A stretch of 11,887 nucleotides of DNA. It comes from Rhodospirillaceae bacterium. Lineage in GTDB: Bacteria; Pseudomonadota; Alphaproteobacteria; Rhodospirillales_A; Casp-alpha2. This document shows, piece after piece, positions 1 through 7,882 of this stretch. The notes under the pieces were generated by a model. It did no database searches. It was not told the origin of the DNA and saw nothing but the letters and a program-made list of their open reading frames with translations. The position numbers and the translations under genes were made by a program. Location of the stretch: contig DNMS01000331.1 in the NCBI GenBank assembly GCA_003488105.1, positions 10,595 to 22,481 of the forward strand, read 5' to 3'. The stretch's first letter is position 1. Every line of letters begins with the position of its first letter.

Positions 1-3000
1 GCTTTGACGACGGCTCGTTGAGCACCGATTACACCGTGGACACAACGAACGCCGGTGCCGCGGCGACCGAAGGCAGCGGCGTCCTGTCGCTGTCCAGCCG
101 GGCGATTGTGTCGACGGCCGTGGAATACACCCCGACTGCCACGACCCCCATCACGATCGAAACCAGCCTCCAGTTCAACGATACCAACGATTTCATGGCG
201 ATCGCGACACGATCCGACGGCATCGCCGACCCCGGCAACTACAACTTCATCACCAACGGCGTCTACGCCACGTTCGGCAACGCCGGCGGCATCAACCAGA
301 TGGCCATCTACCGCGTGGTCGGCGGAACGGTAACGCCGATCGTGGATACGGGTAGCGGCGCGTTCACCTTCAACAACGGCACGACCTACGATGTGGCCGT
401 CACCGACGATGGCCTCAATCTGTCGATCACCGTTACGGAACAGAACAACCCGTCGAACACGCTGACGCTGACAGGACAGGATCCGACCGAGTTCACGGAC
501 AACCACATTTCGTTCTTGAACCGGGAGAACGTGGCCAACGGCCCCCAGATCGACAGCCTGGAAATCACCCAGCCGAGCGGCCTTCTGGTCGTCCCGGAAG
601 ACGGCTCGCTCTCGTCGCAGATCGTCGCCGGGGACCTGGACAACCTCCCGGGCGACCTGAACTTTACCCTGGACGCGGGCGCCGCCCACGGCACGGTGGA
701 CGTCCAACCGGACGGCACCTTCACCTATACGCCCAATCCGGATTATGCGGGCGGCGACAGCTTCACCGTCACGGTCGATGACGGCGCCGGCGGCACCAAT
801 ACGCGGACGATCCTGCTCGACGTACAGAACACAAACGACGCGCCGGAAATCCTGGGCGCGCAGGCCAACGTCAACACGGTGCAGTTCGACGGCATCGACG
901 ATTACGTCGCCGCGGCGCATGACCCATCGTTCAATCCGGGCAGCGGCGGCCTGACCGTCGAAACCTGGTTCTATTACGACGGCACGGCGCCGGTATCCGA
1001 CCAGCGCATGATCGGCAAGGGATACCTTGGGTCCGCCGACGAAGGCTGGGCCATCAACCTGGGCAGCGACGGTAATCTGAGCGTCCTGGTCAACACGGAG
1101 GACGCCGCCGTCGCCGGAAACAAAGCGGCGCAGGACTTCGACCTCAGCGGCCTGACCGCCGGATGGCATCACGTCGCCCTGGTCATCGACCAATCCGGCG
1201 CCGAGGGCACCATCACCGGCTATCTCGACGGCTCGACCGACGGCTGGGTCGCCGACCCCACCGTGGGCGACACCTTCACCAAGGCCCCCATCGACAATAC
1301 GGACGACGTTTACGTCGCGTCGCGGGGCGACGGCAGCAATTTCTACGCCGGTCAGCTTGACGACATCCGAATCTGGTCCGACGCGCGCACGGCCCAGGAA
1401 ATCGCCGACAACCGCCATCAGGCCGACCTGGCCGACACCACGGATCTGGCCGCGCGCTATACACTGGACAACATGGACGCGGCCGACATCGACCCCGCCC
1501 TGATCGACATTTCCGGCAACGGTCATCAAATTTCGGCCGGCGGCCCGCCGTCGGACCCGTTCGGCGCCTATGCCGCGCTTGACGGCACGGGCGACATGGT
1601 CAACGTCACCCAGATCAACCCGGTCGACGGCACCAACAAGATCACCATCGCCGCCTGGGTGAAACCGGACGACCTGACCGGCACCCAGGCCATCGCCGCA
1701 ATCGGCGCCGGCGACCTGGTGTTTGCGCTCAACGGCAACGGCCTGTCGTTCACCAACGCCGGGGTTTTGGGCTCCGCCGCGTCCGGCACGCTGACAGCCG
1801 GGGAATGGAACCACGTCGCGGTCACCTACGACAGCACGACCGGCACCTTTGAAGCCTTCGTCAACGGCACGCTTCAGGGCGCGGGCAATGTCGGCACCAA
1901 CTCGCTGCCAGCGGCGACCACGATGGCCATCGGGTCGTCCAACGGCGACGGCAACCAAACGCCCGAGAATTCCTTCGCCGGCGGCATCGCGCAGGTCCGC
2001 ATATTCGACGAGGTCCGCCAGCCCACGGACATCCAGGCCGACATGGCGCAAAGCCATTATGACGGCCAGGCGCCGGCGACTTTGATCAATGAACTGTCGC
2101 TGGACGGTTACGGGAACGACGGCAGCCTTGTCGGGGACGCCCAAATCGTCGATCAGTCCCCGCTTCTGCTCGGCACCAACGTGACGTCCGGCGCCGTCAC
2201 CTTCGACGGCGTGGACGATGTCATCAACTTCGGACAGGAAATGGCCTTCGAGGTCGATACCACCTTCACTCTGGAAGCCTGGATCAATCCGAATTCGTCG
2301 CCCGACTGGGCCAGCATCGTCGGCAACGTCACCGACGACAGCACCTACGAAAGCGGTTATGGCCTGCATCTGGGCCCGAACGAAGCCGTCCGCTTCGCGT
2401 TCACCGTCGACGGCACGCTGCACGTCATTGATACGCCCATCGGCGCGATCAATCTGAACCAATGGTTCCATGTCGCCGCCACTTATGACGGCGGGACGGC
2501 GCGGATCTTCGTCAACGGCATCGAAGTCAAGACGCAGGACATCTCCGGCTCGGAGATGACCTATACCTATCCCAACGACATGCGCATCGGCGCCTATCAC
2601 GACAGTGACGAAGACTATTTCTTCGACGGCGAAATCGCCGACGTGCGCATCTGGGACGTTGCCCGCACGGGTTGGGAAATCGACAACGGCCTTGAAGAAC
2701 CCATTCCGGCGAACAGCCCCGGCCTGGTCTTCAATGCGCCCCTGAACGAGGGGGCCGGCGGTGAGCCGGTGTCGTCGATCAGCGATGCCGTCAACGCCAT
2801 CGGCGGCATCCCTTACGGCGCCCCAGTTTACACCGACACGGGACCGGGGATTTACGGCGGCCTCGATCCTGCCGCGCCGCTGGCCGGCACGGAAGACACC
2901 ATCCTGCGCGGCCGCATCGTGGCCGAAGACATCGACGGCGATTATCTGACCTTCACCCTGGACGTCAATGCCGCCAACGGCACGGTCGCGCTGAATCCGG

Positions 3001-5915
3001 ACGGCAGCTACGAATACACCCCCGATCCCGATACGTTCGGCACCGATTCCTTCCAAGTCACCGTTTCCGACGGCTTCGGCGGCACGGACACGCGGACCGT
3101 CTATCTGGACATTGCCCCGGTGACCGACGTCATCATCGGCACCAACGGGGACGACCCCAATCTACTCGGCACGGACGGCGACGACATCCTCGACGGGCGG
3201 ACGGGCAAGAACGTGATGAGCGGCGGCGGCGGCAACGACTATCTGACCGGCGGCACGCGGGGCAATCCCGGCATCGACCGCAACATCGCCGACTATTCCG
3301 ACGCGACCGCCGGCATCACCGTCGATGCCTCGACCGACACGGTCACGGGCGACGCCTCGGTCGGCACCGACACGCTGGGCAACATCGATCAGATCAACGG
3401 CAGCATCCACGACGACCTGTTCGACATGACCGGCTGGGACAACGGCCAGTTCGACGCCTTCGACCCGGACGGCGGCGGCGGCGGCTTCGTTTCGACCCTC
3501 GGCGTGTCCAACACCGTTCGTGGCGGCGACGGCGACGATACCATCACCGGCAATGGCTTCACCCGCGCCGATTACAGCGACGCAACCGGCGGTGTGACGG
3601 CGACACTGACAGTTGGTACCGACGGCGACGGTACGGCCACCGGCGCGGGCGTCGGCACCGACACCTTCACCGGCGGCGTCAACGAACTCGCCGGCTCCAA
3701 TCACAACGACATCCTGACCGGCAACGACAACAACAACGTGTTGATCGGGCGCGGCGGCGACGACACCCTGGACGGCGGCGGCGGCGGCCTCGACATTGAC
3801 CGCGCCGATTATCGCAACGCCGCGGGCGCCATCACCGTTAACTTGGCCTTGGGCAGCGGCCAGGTGACGAACGACGGCGACGGCGGTGTTGATACGTTGA
3901 TCGACATCGAACAGATTCGCGGCTCCCAGTTCGCCGACAGCTTCATCGGCGACAGCGGCGCAAACCGTTTCCGCGGCGAAGGCGGGGCCGATACCTTCAC
4001 CGGGGGCGCCGGCAACGACCGTTTTGAATACACCCGCGGCGACGAATCCGTTGACGTCGCCTATGACACGATCACCGACTTCAACCAGGGCGGCGGCGCC
4101 GACACCATCCGCTTCAACGGCATGGACGGCCTGGAACTGATGACCGTCAAATACACCTATGCGGGCGCGATCCAGGCAACCGTCGACGCCATCGCCATCG
4201 ACGACGGCGTCCAGGACCGCGTCGTGTTCTTCACCGACGACACGGACGGCTGGATTTACGTCAAGGGACGGGGCACGGGCACGACCAACTACGACGGCAC
4301 CCTGATCAAGCTTGCGGGCGTCACCGCGCCGCTCGCGGCTGGGGACGTGATAGGTGCTGCTGGCGCCCTCAGCGTCACCACCGGCGGCACGGACACCATC
4401 ATCGCCACCGCCGCCCAGGAAACCCATACCGGCGGCGCGGGCCCGGATTACTTCGTGTTCACGGCGGAAACCGATTCCGATGTCGGCAGCGGCAACCGCG
4501 ACACCATCGACGATTTCGTTGTCGGCGTGGACAAGATCGTGCTTGAGGGCCTAATCGCCGATGGCGTTGAATTCTCTTACGAAGGCCTCAGCCTACTCGG
4601 CGGTCTTGATGACGATGCCGCCGCTGGCTTTGGGCTTCTCGGGTACGATGACGTCCTGCAGATTGACCTTGATGGCGATTATGTCGTCCTCGGCAATTTG
4701 AACATCGATATGCAGATTGAGCTTCCTGGTATCGATCGGAACGCGCTGACCACCGACGACTTCATCCTCATCACCACGGGCACAGCCGGCGACGACAGCT
4801 TTGTCGGCCGCACGGGCAACGACTGGATTCTGGCCTCGGCCACGACCTCGACGGCGATGGACGTCGCCAGCGCCGCCGTGACCACCGGTGACACCATTAC
4901 CCTGGCGGGCGGCAGCGACGGCATCGATACCCTGATCTTCCGCGATCCGATGGAATTTGTCGGCGCCGAATGGTCGGGCAGCGATCTGATGTTCTTCTAT
5001 GAAGACATCGGCAGCGGCTATATCCACAAGACCACCGTGGTCAATCATGCGGCCAATTCGCTGGATTACGTCGAATTCGAATTCAAGGACGGCGCGGAGT
5101 TGGACCGCTTCGCCGTCGCCAGCGGTTCGGACGCCTCCGCCGGTGCGGTAAATACCCTGGTCGTCGGCGGCAGCGGCATCGACACCCTGATCGGCTCCGC
5201 CCACGACGACATCCTGCTGGGCAACGGCGGCGACGACGACCTGTCCGGCGGCGGCGGCGACGACCTGCTGATCGGCGGCGCGGGTGAGGACATCCTGGAC
5301 GGCGGCGATGGCAACGACACGGTCAGCTATTTCCAGAACCCGACAGGTGGGATCATCGTCAATCTGAGCGACAGCACGGAAGACGCCGGCCCGGAGACCG
5401 TTGCCGGCGGCACCGCCTACGATCCCTACAGCGGAGAAACCGACACCCTGAGCAACATCGAAAACGCCGAAGGCAGCAGATTCAATGACTTCCTGATCGG
5501 CAGCGACTTCGCCAACCGCCTGTCCGGCGATAGTGGCGACGACACTATTTACGGCGGCGGCGGCGCGGACATTCTGGAAGGCGGCGGCGACAGCGACGTG
5601 TTCATCTATGGCGCGGCCACGGAAAGCGGCTTGGGCAGTCTGCTGCGCGACGTGATCCTGGATTTCGACGCGGTCGGTGCCGACAAAATCGATATCTCCG
5701 CATTCAATCAGGGCATGTTCATGTTCGTGGGTGATGAAACCAATGACTTCGCCGGCTTCGGCGATTCCTCGGCCCGGTTCAACAATCAGACCAAGATTCT
5801 GGAAATCGATGCCGATGGCGATGCCCAGGCGGACATGGAAATCGAACTGCAGAACGTCGAAGGCGGCGATCTGAGCACGAGCGACTTCGAGGTTGGCGGG
5901 GGCCAGATCGCCTAG
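1..5915 (+). CDS. Giant LamG/cadherin-like/RTX secreted protein (5' partial)
   Basis: The reading frame is open from the first complete codon at position 3, so the gene begins upstream; TTG at 18 is only an internal Leu codon. About 1970 residues are visible. Domains in order: a jelly-roll lectin-like segment (about 3-580), a cadherin/Ig-like repeat (589-850), three LamG-type domains with FDG-DD openings and AW or TWF strands (about 867-1480, 1560-2080, 2187-2700), a second cadherin-like repeat (2872-3130), then RTX blocks with GGxGxD nonapeptides (3130-5615). The C-terminus (5615-5915) has the DxIxDF...DKIDIS and DMEIEL...DFEV pattern of serralysin-type secretion signals and ends in TAG. No Cys-rich or membrane segment is visible. 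Known for the families: RTX proteins fold on Ca2+ outside the cell after type I export, and LamG folds bind glycans or proteins. Inference: an adhesin or matrix protein exported by the two downstream genes. An enzymatic N-terminus cannot be excluded. Confidence 0.93.
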   Translation, partial: FDDGSLSTDYTVDTTNAGAAATEGSGVLSLSSRAIVSTAVEYTPTATTPITIETSLQFNDTNDFMAIATRSDGIADPGNYNFITNGVYATFGNAGGINQMAIYRVVGGTVTPIVDTGSGAFTFNNGTTYDVAVTDDGLNLSITVTEQNNPSNTLTLTGQDPTEFTDNHISFLNRENVANGPQIDSLEITQPSGLLVVPEDGSLSSQIVAGDLDNLPGDLNFTLDAGAAHGTVDVQPDGTFTYTPNPDYAGGDSFTVTVDDGAGGTNTRTILLDVQNTNDAPEILGAQANVNTVQFDGIDDYVAAAHDPSFNPGSGGLTVETWFYYDGTAPVSDQRMIGKGYLGSADEGWAINLGSDGNLSVLVNTEDAAVAGNKAAQDFDLSGLTAGWHHVALVIDQSGAEGTITGYLDGSTDGWVADPTVGDTFTKAPIDNTDDVYVASRGDGSNFYAGQLDDIRIWSDARTAQEIADNRHQADLADTTDLAARYTLDNMDAADIDPALIDISGNGHQISAGGPPSDPFGAYAALDGTGDMVNVTQINPVDGTNKITIAAWVKPDDLTGTQAIAAIGAGDLVFALNGNGLSFTNAGVLGSAASGTLTAGEWNHVAVTYDSTTGTFEAFVNGTLQGAGNVGTNSLPAATTMAIGSSNGDGNQTPENSFAGGIAQVRIFDEVRQPTDIQADMAQSHYDGQAPATLINELSLDGYGNDGSLVGDAQIVDQSPLLLGTNVTSGAVTFDGVDDVINFGQEMAFEVDTTFTLEAWINPNSSPDWASIVGNVTDDSTYESGYGLHLGPNEAVRFAFTVDGTLHVIDTPIGAINLNQWFHVAATYDGGTARIFVNGIEVKTQDISGSEMTYTYPNDMRIGAYHDSDEDYFFDGEIADVRIWDVARTGWEIDNGLEEPIPANSPGLVFNAPLNEGAGGEPVSSISDAVNAIGGIPYGAPVYTDTGPGIYGGLDPAAPLAGTEDTILRGRIVAEDIDGDYLTFTLDVNAANGTVALNPDGSYEYTPDPDTFGTDSFQVTVSDGFGGTDTRTVYLDIAPVTDVIIGTNGDDPNLLGTDGDDILDGRTGKNVMSGGGGNDYLTGGTRGNPGIDRNIADYSDATAGITVDASTDTVTGDASVGTDTLGNIDQINGSIHDDLFDMTGWDNGQFDAFDPDGGGGGFVSTLGVSNTVRGGDGDDTITGNGFTRADYSDATGGVTATLTVGTDGDGTATGAGVGTDTFTGGVNELAGSNHNDILTGNDNNNVLIGRGGDDTLDGGGGGLDIDRADYRNAAGAITVNLALGSGQVTNDGDGGVDTLIDIEQIRGSQFADSFIGDSGANRFRGEGGADTFTGGAGNDRFEYTRGDESVDVAYDTITDFNQGGGADTIRFNGMDGLELMTVKYTYAGAIQATVDAIAIDDGVQDRVVFFTDDTDGWIYVKGRGTGTTNYDGTLIKLAGVTAPLAAGDVIGAAGALSVTTGGTDTIIATAAQETHTGGAGPDYFVFTAETDSDVGSGNRDTIDDFVVGVDKIVLEGLIADGVEFSYEGLSLLGGLDDDAAAGFGLLGYDDVLQIDLDGDYVVLGNLNIDMQIELPGIDRNALTTDDFILITTGTAGDDSFVGRTGNDWILASATTSTAMDVASAAVTTGDTITLAGGSDGIDTLIFRDPMEFVGAEWSGSDLMFFYEDIGSGYIHKTTVVNHAANSLDYVEFEFKDGAELDRFAVASGSDASAGAVNTLVVGGSGIDTLIGSAHDDILLGNGGDDDLSGGGGDDLLIGGAGEDILDGGDGNDTVSYFQNPTGGIIVNLSDSTEDAGPETVAGGTAYDPYSGETDTLSNIENAEGSRFNDFLIGSDFANRLSGDSGDDTIYGGGGADILEGGGDSDVFIYGAATESGLGSLLRDVILDFDAVGADKIDISAFNQGMFMFVGDETNDFAGFGDSSARFNNQTKILEIDADGDAQADMEIELQNVEGGDLSTSDFEVGGGQIA
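589..850 (+). repeat. Cadherin/Ig-like domain, copy 1 (pairs with 2872-3130)
   Basis: This is a repeat of about 88 residues: VPEDG start, FTLDAGAAHGTV, PDGTFTYTPNPDY, GGDSFTVTVDDG and TRTILLDV. The second copy at 2872-3130 repeats every element (TEDT, FTLDVNAANGTV, PDGSYEYTPDPD, GTDSFQVTVSDG, TRTVYLDI). Tandem cadherin-like or VCBS-type domains with this pattern are common in large bacterial adhesins, where they act as calcium-stiffened spacers. Here the two copies bracket the LamG triplet, so the lectin folds are held between two spacers and ahead of the RTX part. Confidence 0.85.
867..2700 (+). repeat. Three consecutive LamG-type lectin-fold domains
   Basis: Three divergent copies of a domain of about 170-200 residues follow each other inside the giant gene. 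Each starts with a strand carrying FDGIDDYV, LDGTGDMV or FDGVDDVI. Each then has an ETWFYYD, AAWVKPDD or EAWINPNS strand, a central WHHVALV, WNHVAVTYD or WFHVAATYD strand, and a closing element with an (I/V)R(I/F) strand (DIRIWSDART, QVRIFDEVR, DVRIWDVART). That order is characteristic of LamG/concanavalin-like jelly rolls. The copies are diverged at DNA level, so this is an old domain duplication and not a recent tandem expansion. Confidence 0.85.
3130..5615 (+). repeat. RTX nonapeptide blocks with intervening linker modules
   Basis: About a dozen recognisable GGxGxDxUx nonapeptides occur in clusters, for example GGGGNDYLT, GGDGDDTIT, GRGGDDTLD, GGAGNDRFE, GGGGDDLLI, GGAGEDILD, GGDGNDTVS and GDSGDDTIY. 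They form Ca2+-binding parallel beta rolls in known RTX proteins. Four copies of a 45-65 residue linker lie between the clusters (about 3280-3435, 3565-3725, 3797-3960, 5318-5515). The linkers share the scheme DYxxATxGITVxL...GTDTLxxIExIxGSxxxDxLxG. The densest nonapeptide run is 5220-5330, and a poorer RTX-free stretch lies at about 4845-5155. Confidence 0.88.
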
Positions 5916-6013
5916 ACGTCGCCTCCCCGTTCACCAATCATTCACCTGACCAACCTATGATTTTGCCGGGATCGCCGCGATTATTACCGATATGGTATGG
6001 TGGCGGCGCCTCC

Positions 6014-6041
6014 GTTTCCGGGTGCAGAAAAGCGCGGAAAC
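6014..6041 (+). other. Inverted repeat between cargo gene and exporter gene
   Basis: GTTTCCG (6014-6020) and CGGAAAC (6035-6041) are perfect complements separated by 14 bases, followed by CGGGG and a run of five T at 6048-6052. The 159-base gap 5916-6074 contains this and no convincing -35/-10 pair. The hairpin could be a weak terminator or attenuator letting some cargo transcripts read into the exporter genes, or a protein-binding site. The long loop and the displaced T-run make it a poor classical terminator. Confidence 0.35.
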
Positions 6042-6074
6042 TCGGGGTTTTTGCGGGCGAATGAGTGAGCGAGC

Positions 6075-7880
6075 ATGAAGGAACTGTTGAAACGGGTTTT
6101 CGCCAGACCGGCGATCGCGACGGAATTGATCGTCGCGACCCTGTTCATCAACATCCTGGCCATGGCCAGCCCGCTGTTCGTCATGCAGGTGCTGAACCGA
6201 TACGTCAGCCAGGGCGTGGATGCGACGCTGGCGACCCTGACGTCCGGCGTGCTGCTGGCCATCGTCCTTGAATACCTGTTCCGTCAGGCGCGCGGCTCCC
6301 TCGCGCGCGGCGTCAATGTGGAACCGGATGAAAAGCTCGCCATCGCCGGCTACGGCATCCTGACCCGCGCCCGGGCCGGTGACCTGGAACAGATTCCGCC
6401 GGAAACCCGGCGCGAAATGGTCAACGGCATGGCGTCGGTCGAACAGGCCTATTCATCGTCCAACATCGCGACCATCCTGGACGTGCCGTTTTCGCTGATT
6501 TTCGTGTTCGTGCTGTACCTGCTGCATCCGCTGATGGCGGTGGTGGTGCTGGCCTTCCTGGTCGGGGTGTTCGCGTTCGGCGTCTACGGCTCCATGTCCA
6601 TGCAGGAAAAGACGGCGGAATTGCAGAACGCGACCGGCGTCGGCAGCGCGCTGCTGGGCACGGCGACCCGCGAACAGGACCTGGTACGCGCCTTCAACGC
6701 GGGATCGTTCCTGCGCCGGGCCTGGGAAAAGCACGTCCATTCGTCGCAGCGCCTGCGCCGCGACGTGACCTCGCGCCAGGGCATGATTCAGACCATCACG
6801 CAAACCGCCAACGGCCTGATGAGCGTCGCCGTCATCACCACGGGGGCCCTTCTGGTCGTCACCGGCAACATGGACGTGGGGGCCATGATCGGCGCCAACA
6901 TCCTGTCGGCGCGGGCGTTGCAGCCGGTGACCAAGCTGTCGCAGCTGGGCAGCGCCTTCGCCAAGGCGCGCCAGGCGCTGACCATGTTCTCCGAGCTGGT
7001 CAAGGTGCCGCTGGAGCCGGAAAAGGGCTCCGCCGTCACCAAGTATTCCGGCGCCATCGAACTGCGCGACCTGGCCTTCGGGTTCAAGGGCGCGTCCATG
7101 CCGCTGTTCGAATCCCTGAACCTGAAACTGACGGCCGGCGACGTGTTGCTGGTGGTCGGCGACAACGGCAGCGGCAAGACCACGCTCGGCCGCATCATGT
7201 TGGGCCTGCTGGAACCGGACCGCGGGCAGATCCTGGTCGACGGCCTGGATATCAAGCAGGTGGCGCTTGAATGGTGGCGCCGCCAGGTCATTTACATGCC
7301 GCAGGAACCGGCCCTGCTGAACGCCACCATCGAGGAAAACCTCAAGGTCAACGCCCCTAATGTCGAGACCTCGGACCTCAACCGCATCATCGACGCGGTC
7401 GGCCTGCGCCGGTTCCTGGATGAAAGCCCGCAAAGCTTCGAGACGCCCGTGGTCGATAACGGCTGGCGGCTGTCCGAGGGCACCCGGCGGCGGCTCGGCC
7501 TGGCCCGCGCACTGGCAACCAACGGCGCGCTGGCGGTGATCGATGAGCCGACGGAAAGCCTGGACGCCGACGGCTGCGCCGCCGTGCACAAGATCATGGG
7601 CTCCCTCGTCAAACAGGGCCGCACCATCATCATCATGTCCCACGACAAGAACATCGTGCGCGGCGCCCATTATCTGCTCGACCTCAATCAGAAACCCGTG
7701 CCCGTCGTGCGCCATGTGCCGGGCGTTCAGGACCCGCAGGCCGCGCCCCGGGCCCCGCAGGCGGGTCCGGCGCAACCGGCCCCGGCCGCAGCCCCCGACC
7801 CCGCCACGGCGGCGGAGGCCCAGGCCGACGTCGCGCCCCTGCCCCATCCCCCGGTCACCCACAAACGGGGCGGAGACTGA
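6075..7880 (+). CDS. Type I secretion ABC transporter (permease-ATPase fusion)
   Basis: This is the inner-membrane energy-coupling part of a type I secretion system, a 601-residue exporter half-transporter. Hydrophobic spans lie near residues 18-40, 55-70, 133-170 and 248-285. The ATPase domain follows: Walker A GDNGSGKT (362-369), Q-loop Gln410, signature LSEGT (466-470), Walker B LAVIDE (486-491), D-loop SLD, and H-loop His523. TM1 resembles LapB/HlyB-class exporters (INILAMASPLFVMQVL), but there is no N-terminal C39-like domain, giving a PrtD-like length. The signature departs from LSGGQ. A Pro/Ala-rich tail of about 60 residues follows the ATPase. An in-frame TGA at 6066-6068 excludes an earlier start; the ribosome site is weak (GAG-rich). 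The adaptor gene starts two bases after the stop, so the two are one operon. The likely substrate is the upstream RTX protein. Confidence 0.93.
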   Translation: MKELLKRVFARPAIATELIVATLFINILAMASPLFVMQVLNRYVSQGVDATLATLTSGVLLAIVLEYLFRQARGSLARGVNVEPDEKLAIAGYGILTRARAGDLEQIPPETRREMVNGMASVEQAYSSSNIATILDVPFSLIFVFVLYLLHPLMAVVVLAFLVGVFAFGVYGSMSMQEKTAELQNATGVGSALLGTATREQDLVRAFNAGSFLRRAWEKHVHSSQRLRRDVTSRQGMIQTITQTANGLMSVAVITTGALLVVTGNMDVGAMIGANILSARALQPVTKLSQLGSAFAKARQALTMFSELVKVPLEPEKGSAVTKYSGAIELRDLAFGFKGASMPLFESLNLKLTAGDVLLVVGDNGSGKTTLGRIMLGLLEPDRGQILVDGLDIKQVALEWWRRQVIYMPQEPALLNATIEENLKVNAPNVETSDLNRIIDAVGLRRFLDESPQSFETPVVDNGWRLSEGTRRRLGLARALATNGALAVIDEPTESLDADGCAAVHKIMGSLVKQGRTIIIMSHDKNIVRGAHYLLDLNQKPVPVVRHVPGVQDPQAAPRAPQAGPAQPAPAAAPDPATAAEAQADVAPLPHPPVTHKRGGD

Positions 7881-7882
7881 CC

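Noticed and set aside
18..20. TTG as the start of the giant gene
   Set aside because: The frame stays open to the window edge, there is no ribosome site, and the lectin-like domain begins before this codon, so the gene continues upstream.
3162..4427. A 421-codon open frame on the minus strand opposite the RTX region
   Set aside because: It mirrors the GGC/GAC-rich RTX codons, giving a monotonous Ala/Val/Gly/Asp product with no domain. The plus frame has clear RTX motifs.
4593..5204. A 203-codon open frame on the minus strand
   Set aside because: Same shadow effect as the other antisense frames: low-complexity product lying wholly inside the RTX gene.
3130..5615. RTX toxin or serralysin protease identity
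   Set aside because: No HEXXH zinc-protease motif or pore-forming hydrophobic helices are visible. The visible portion is lectin-like and spacer domains, though the N-terminus is missing.
6453..7862. A 469-codon open frame on the minus strand opposite the ABC transporter
   Set aside because: The product is Arg/Gly/His/Gln-rich with no motif, a usual antisense shadow in GC-rich DNA. The plus frame carries all ATPase motifs.
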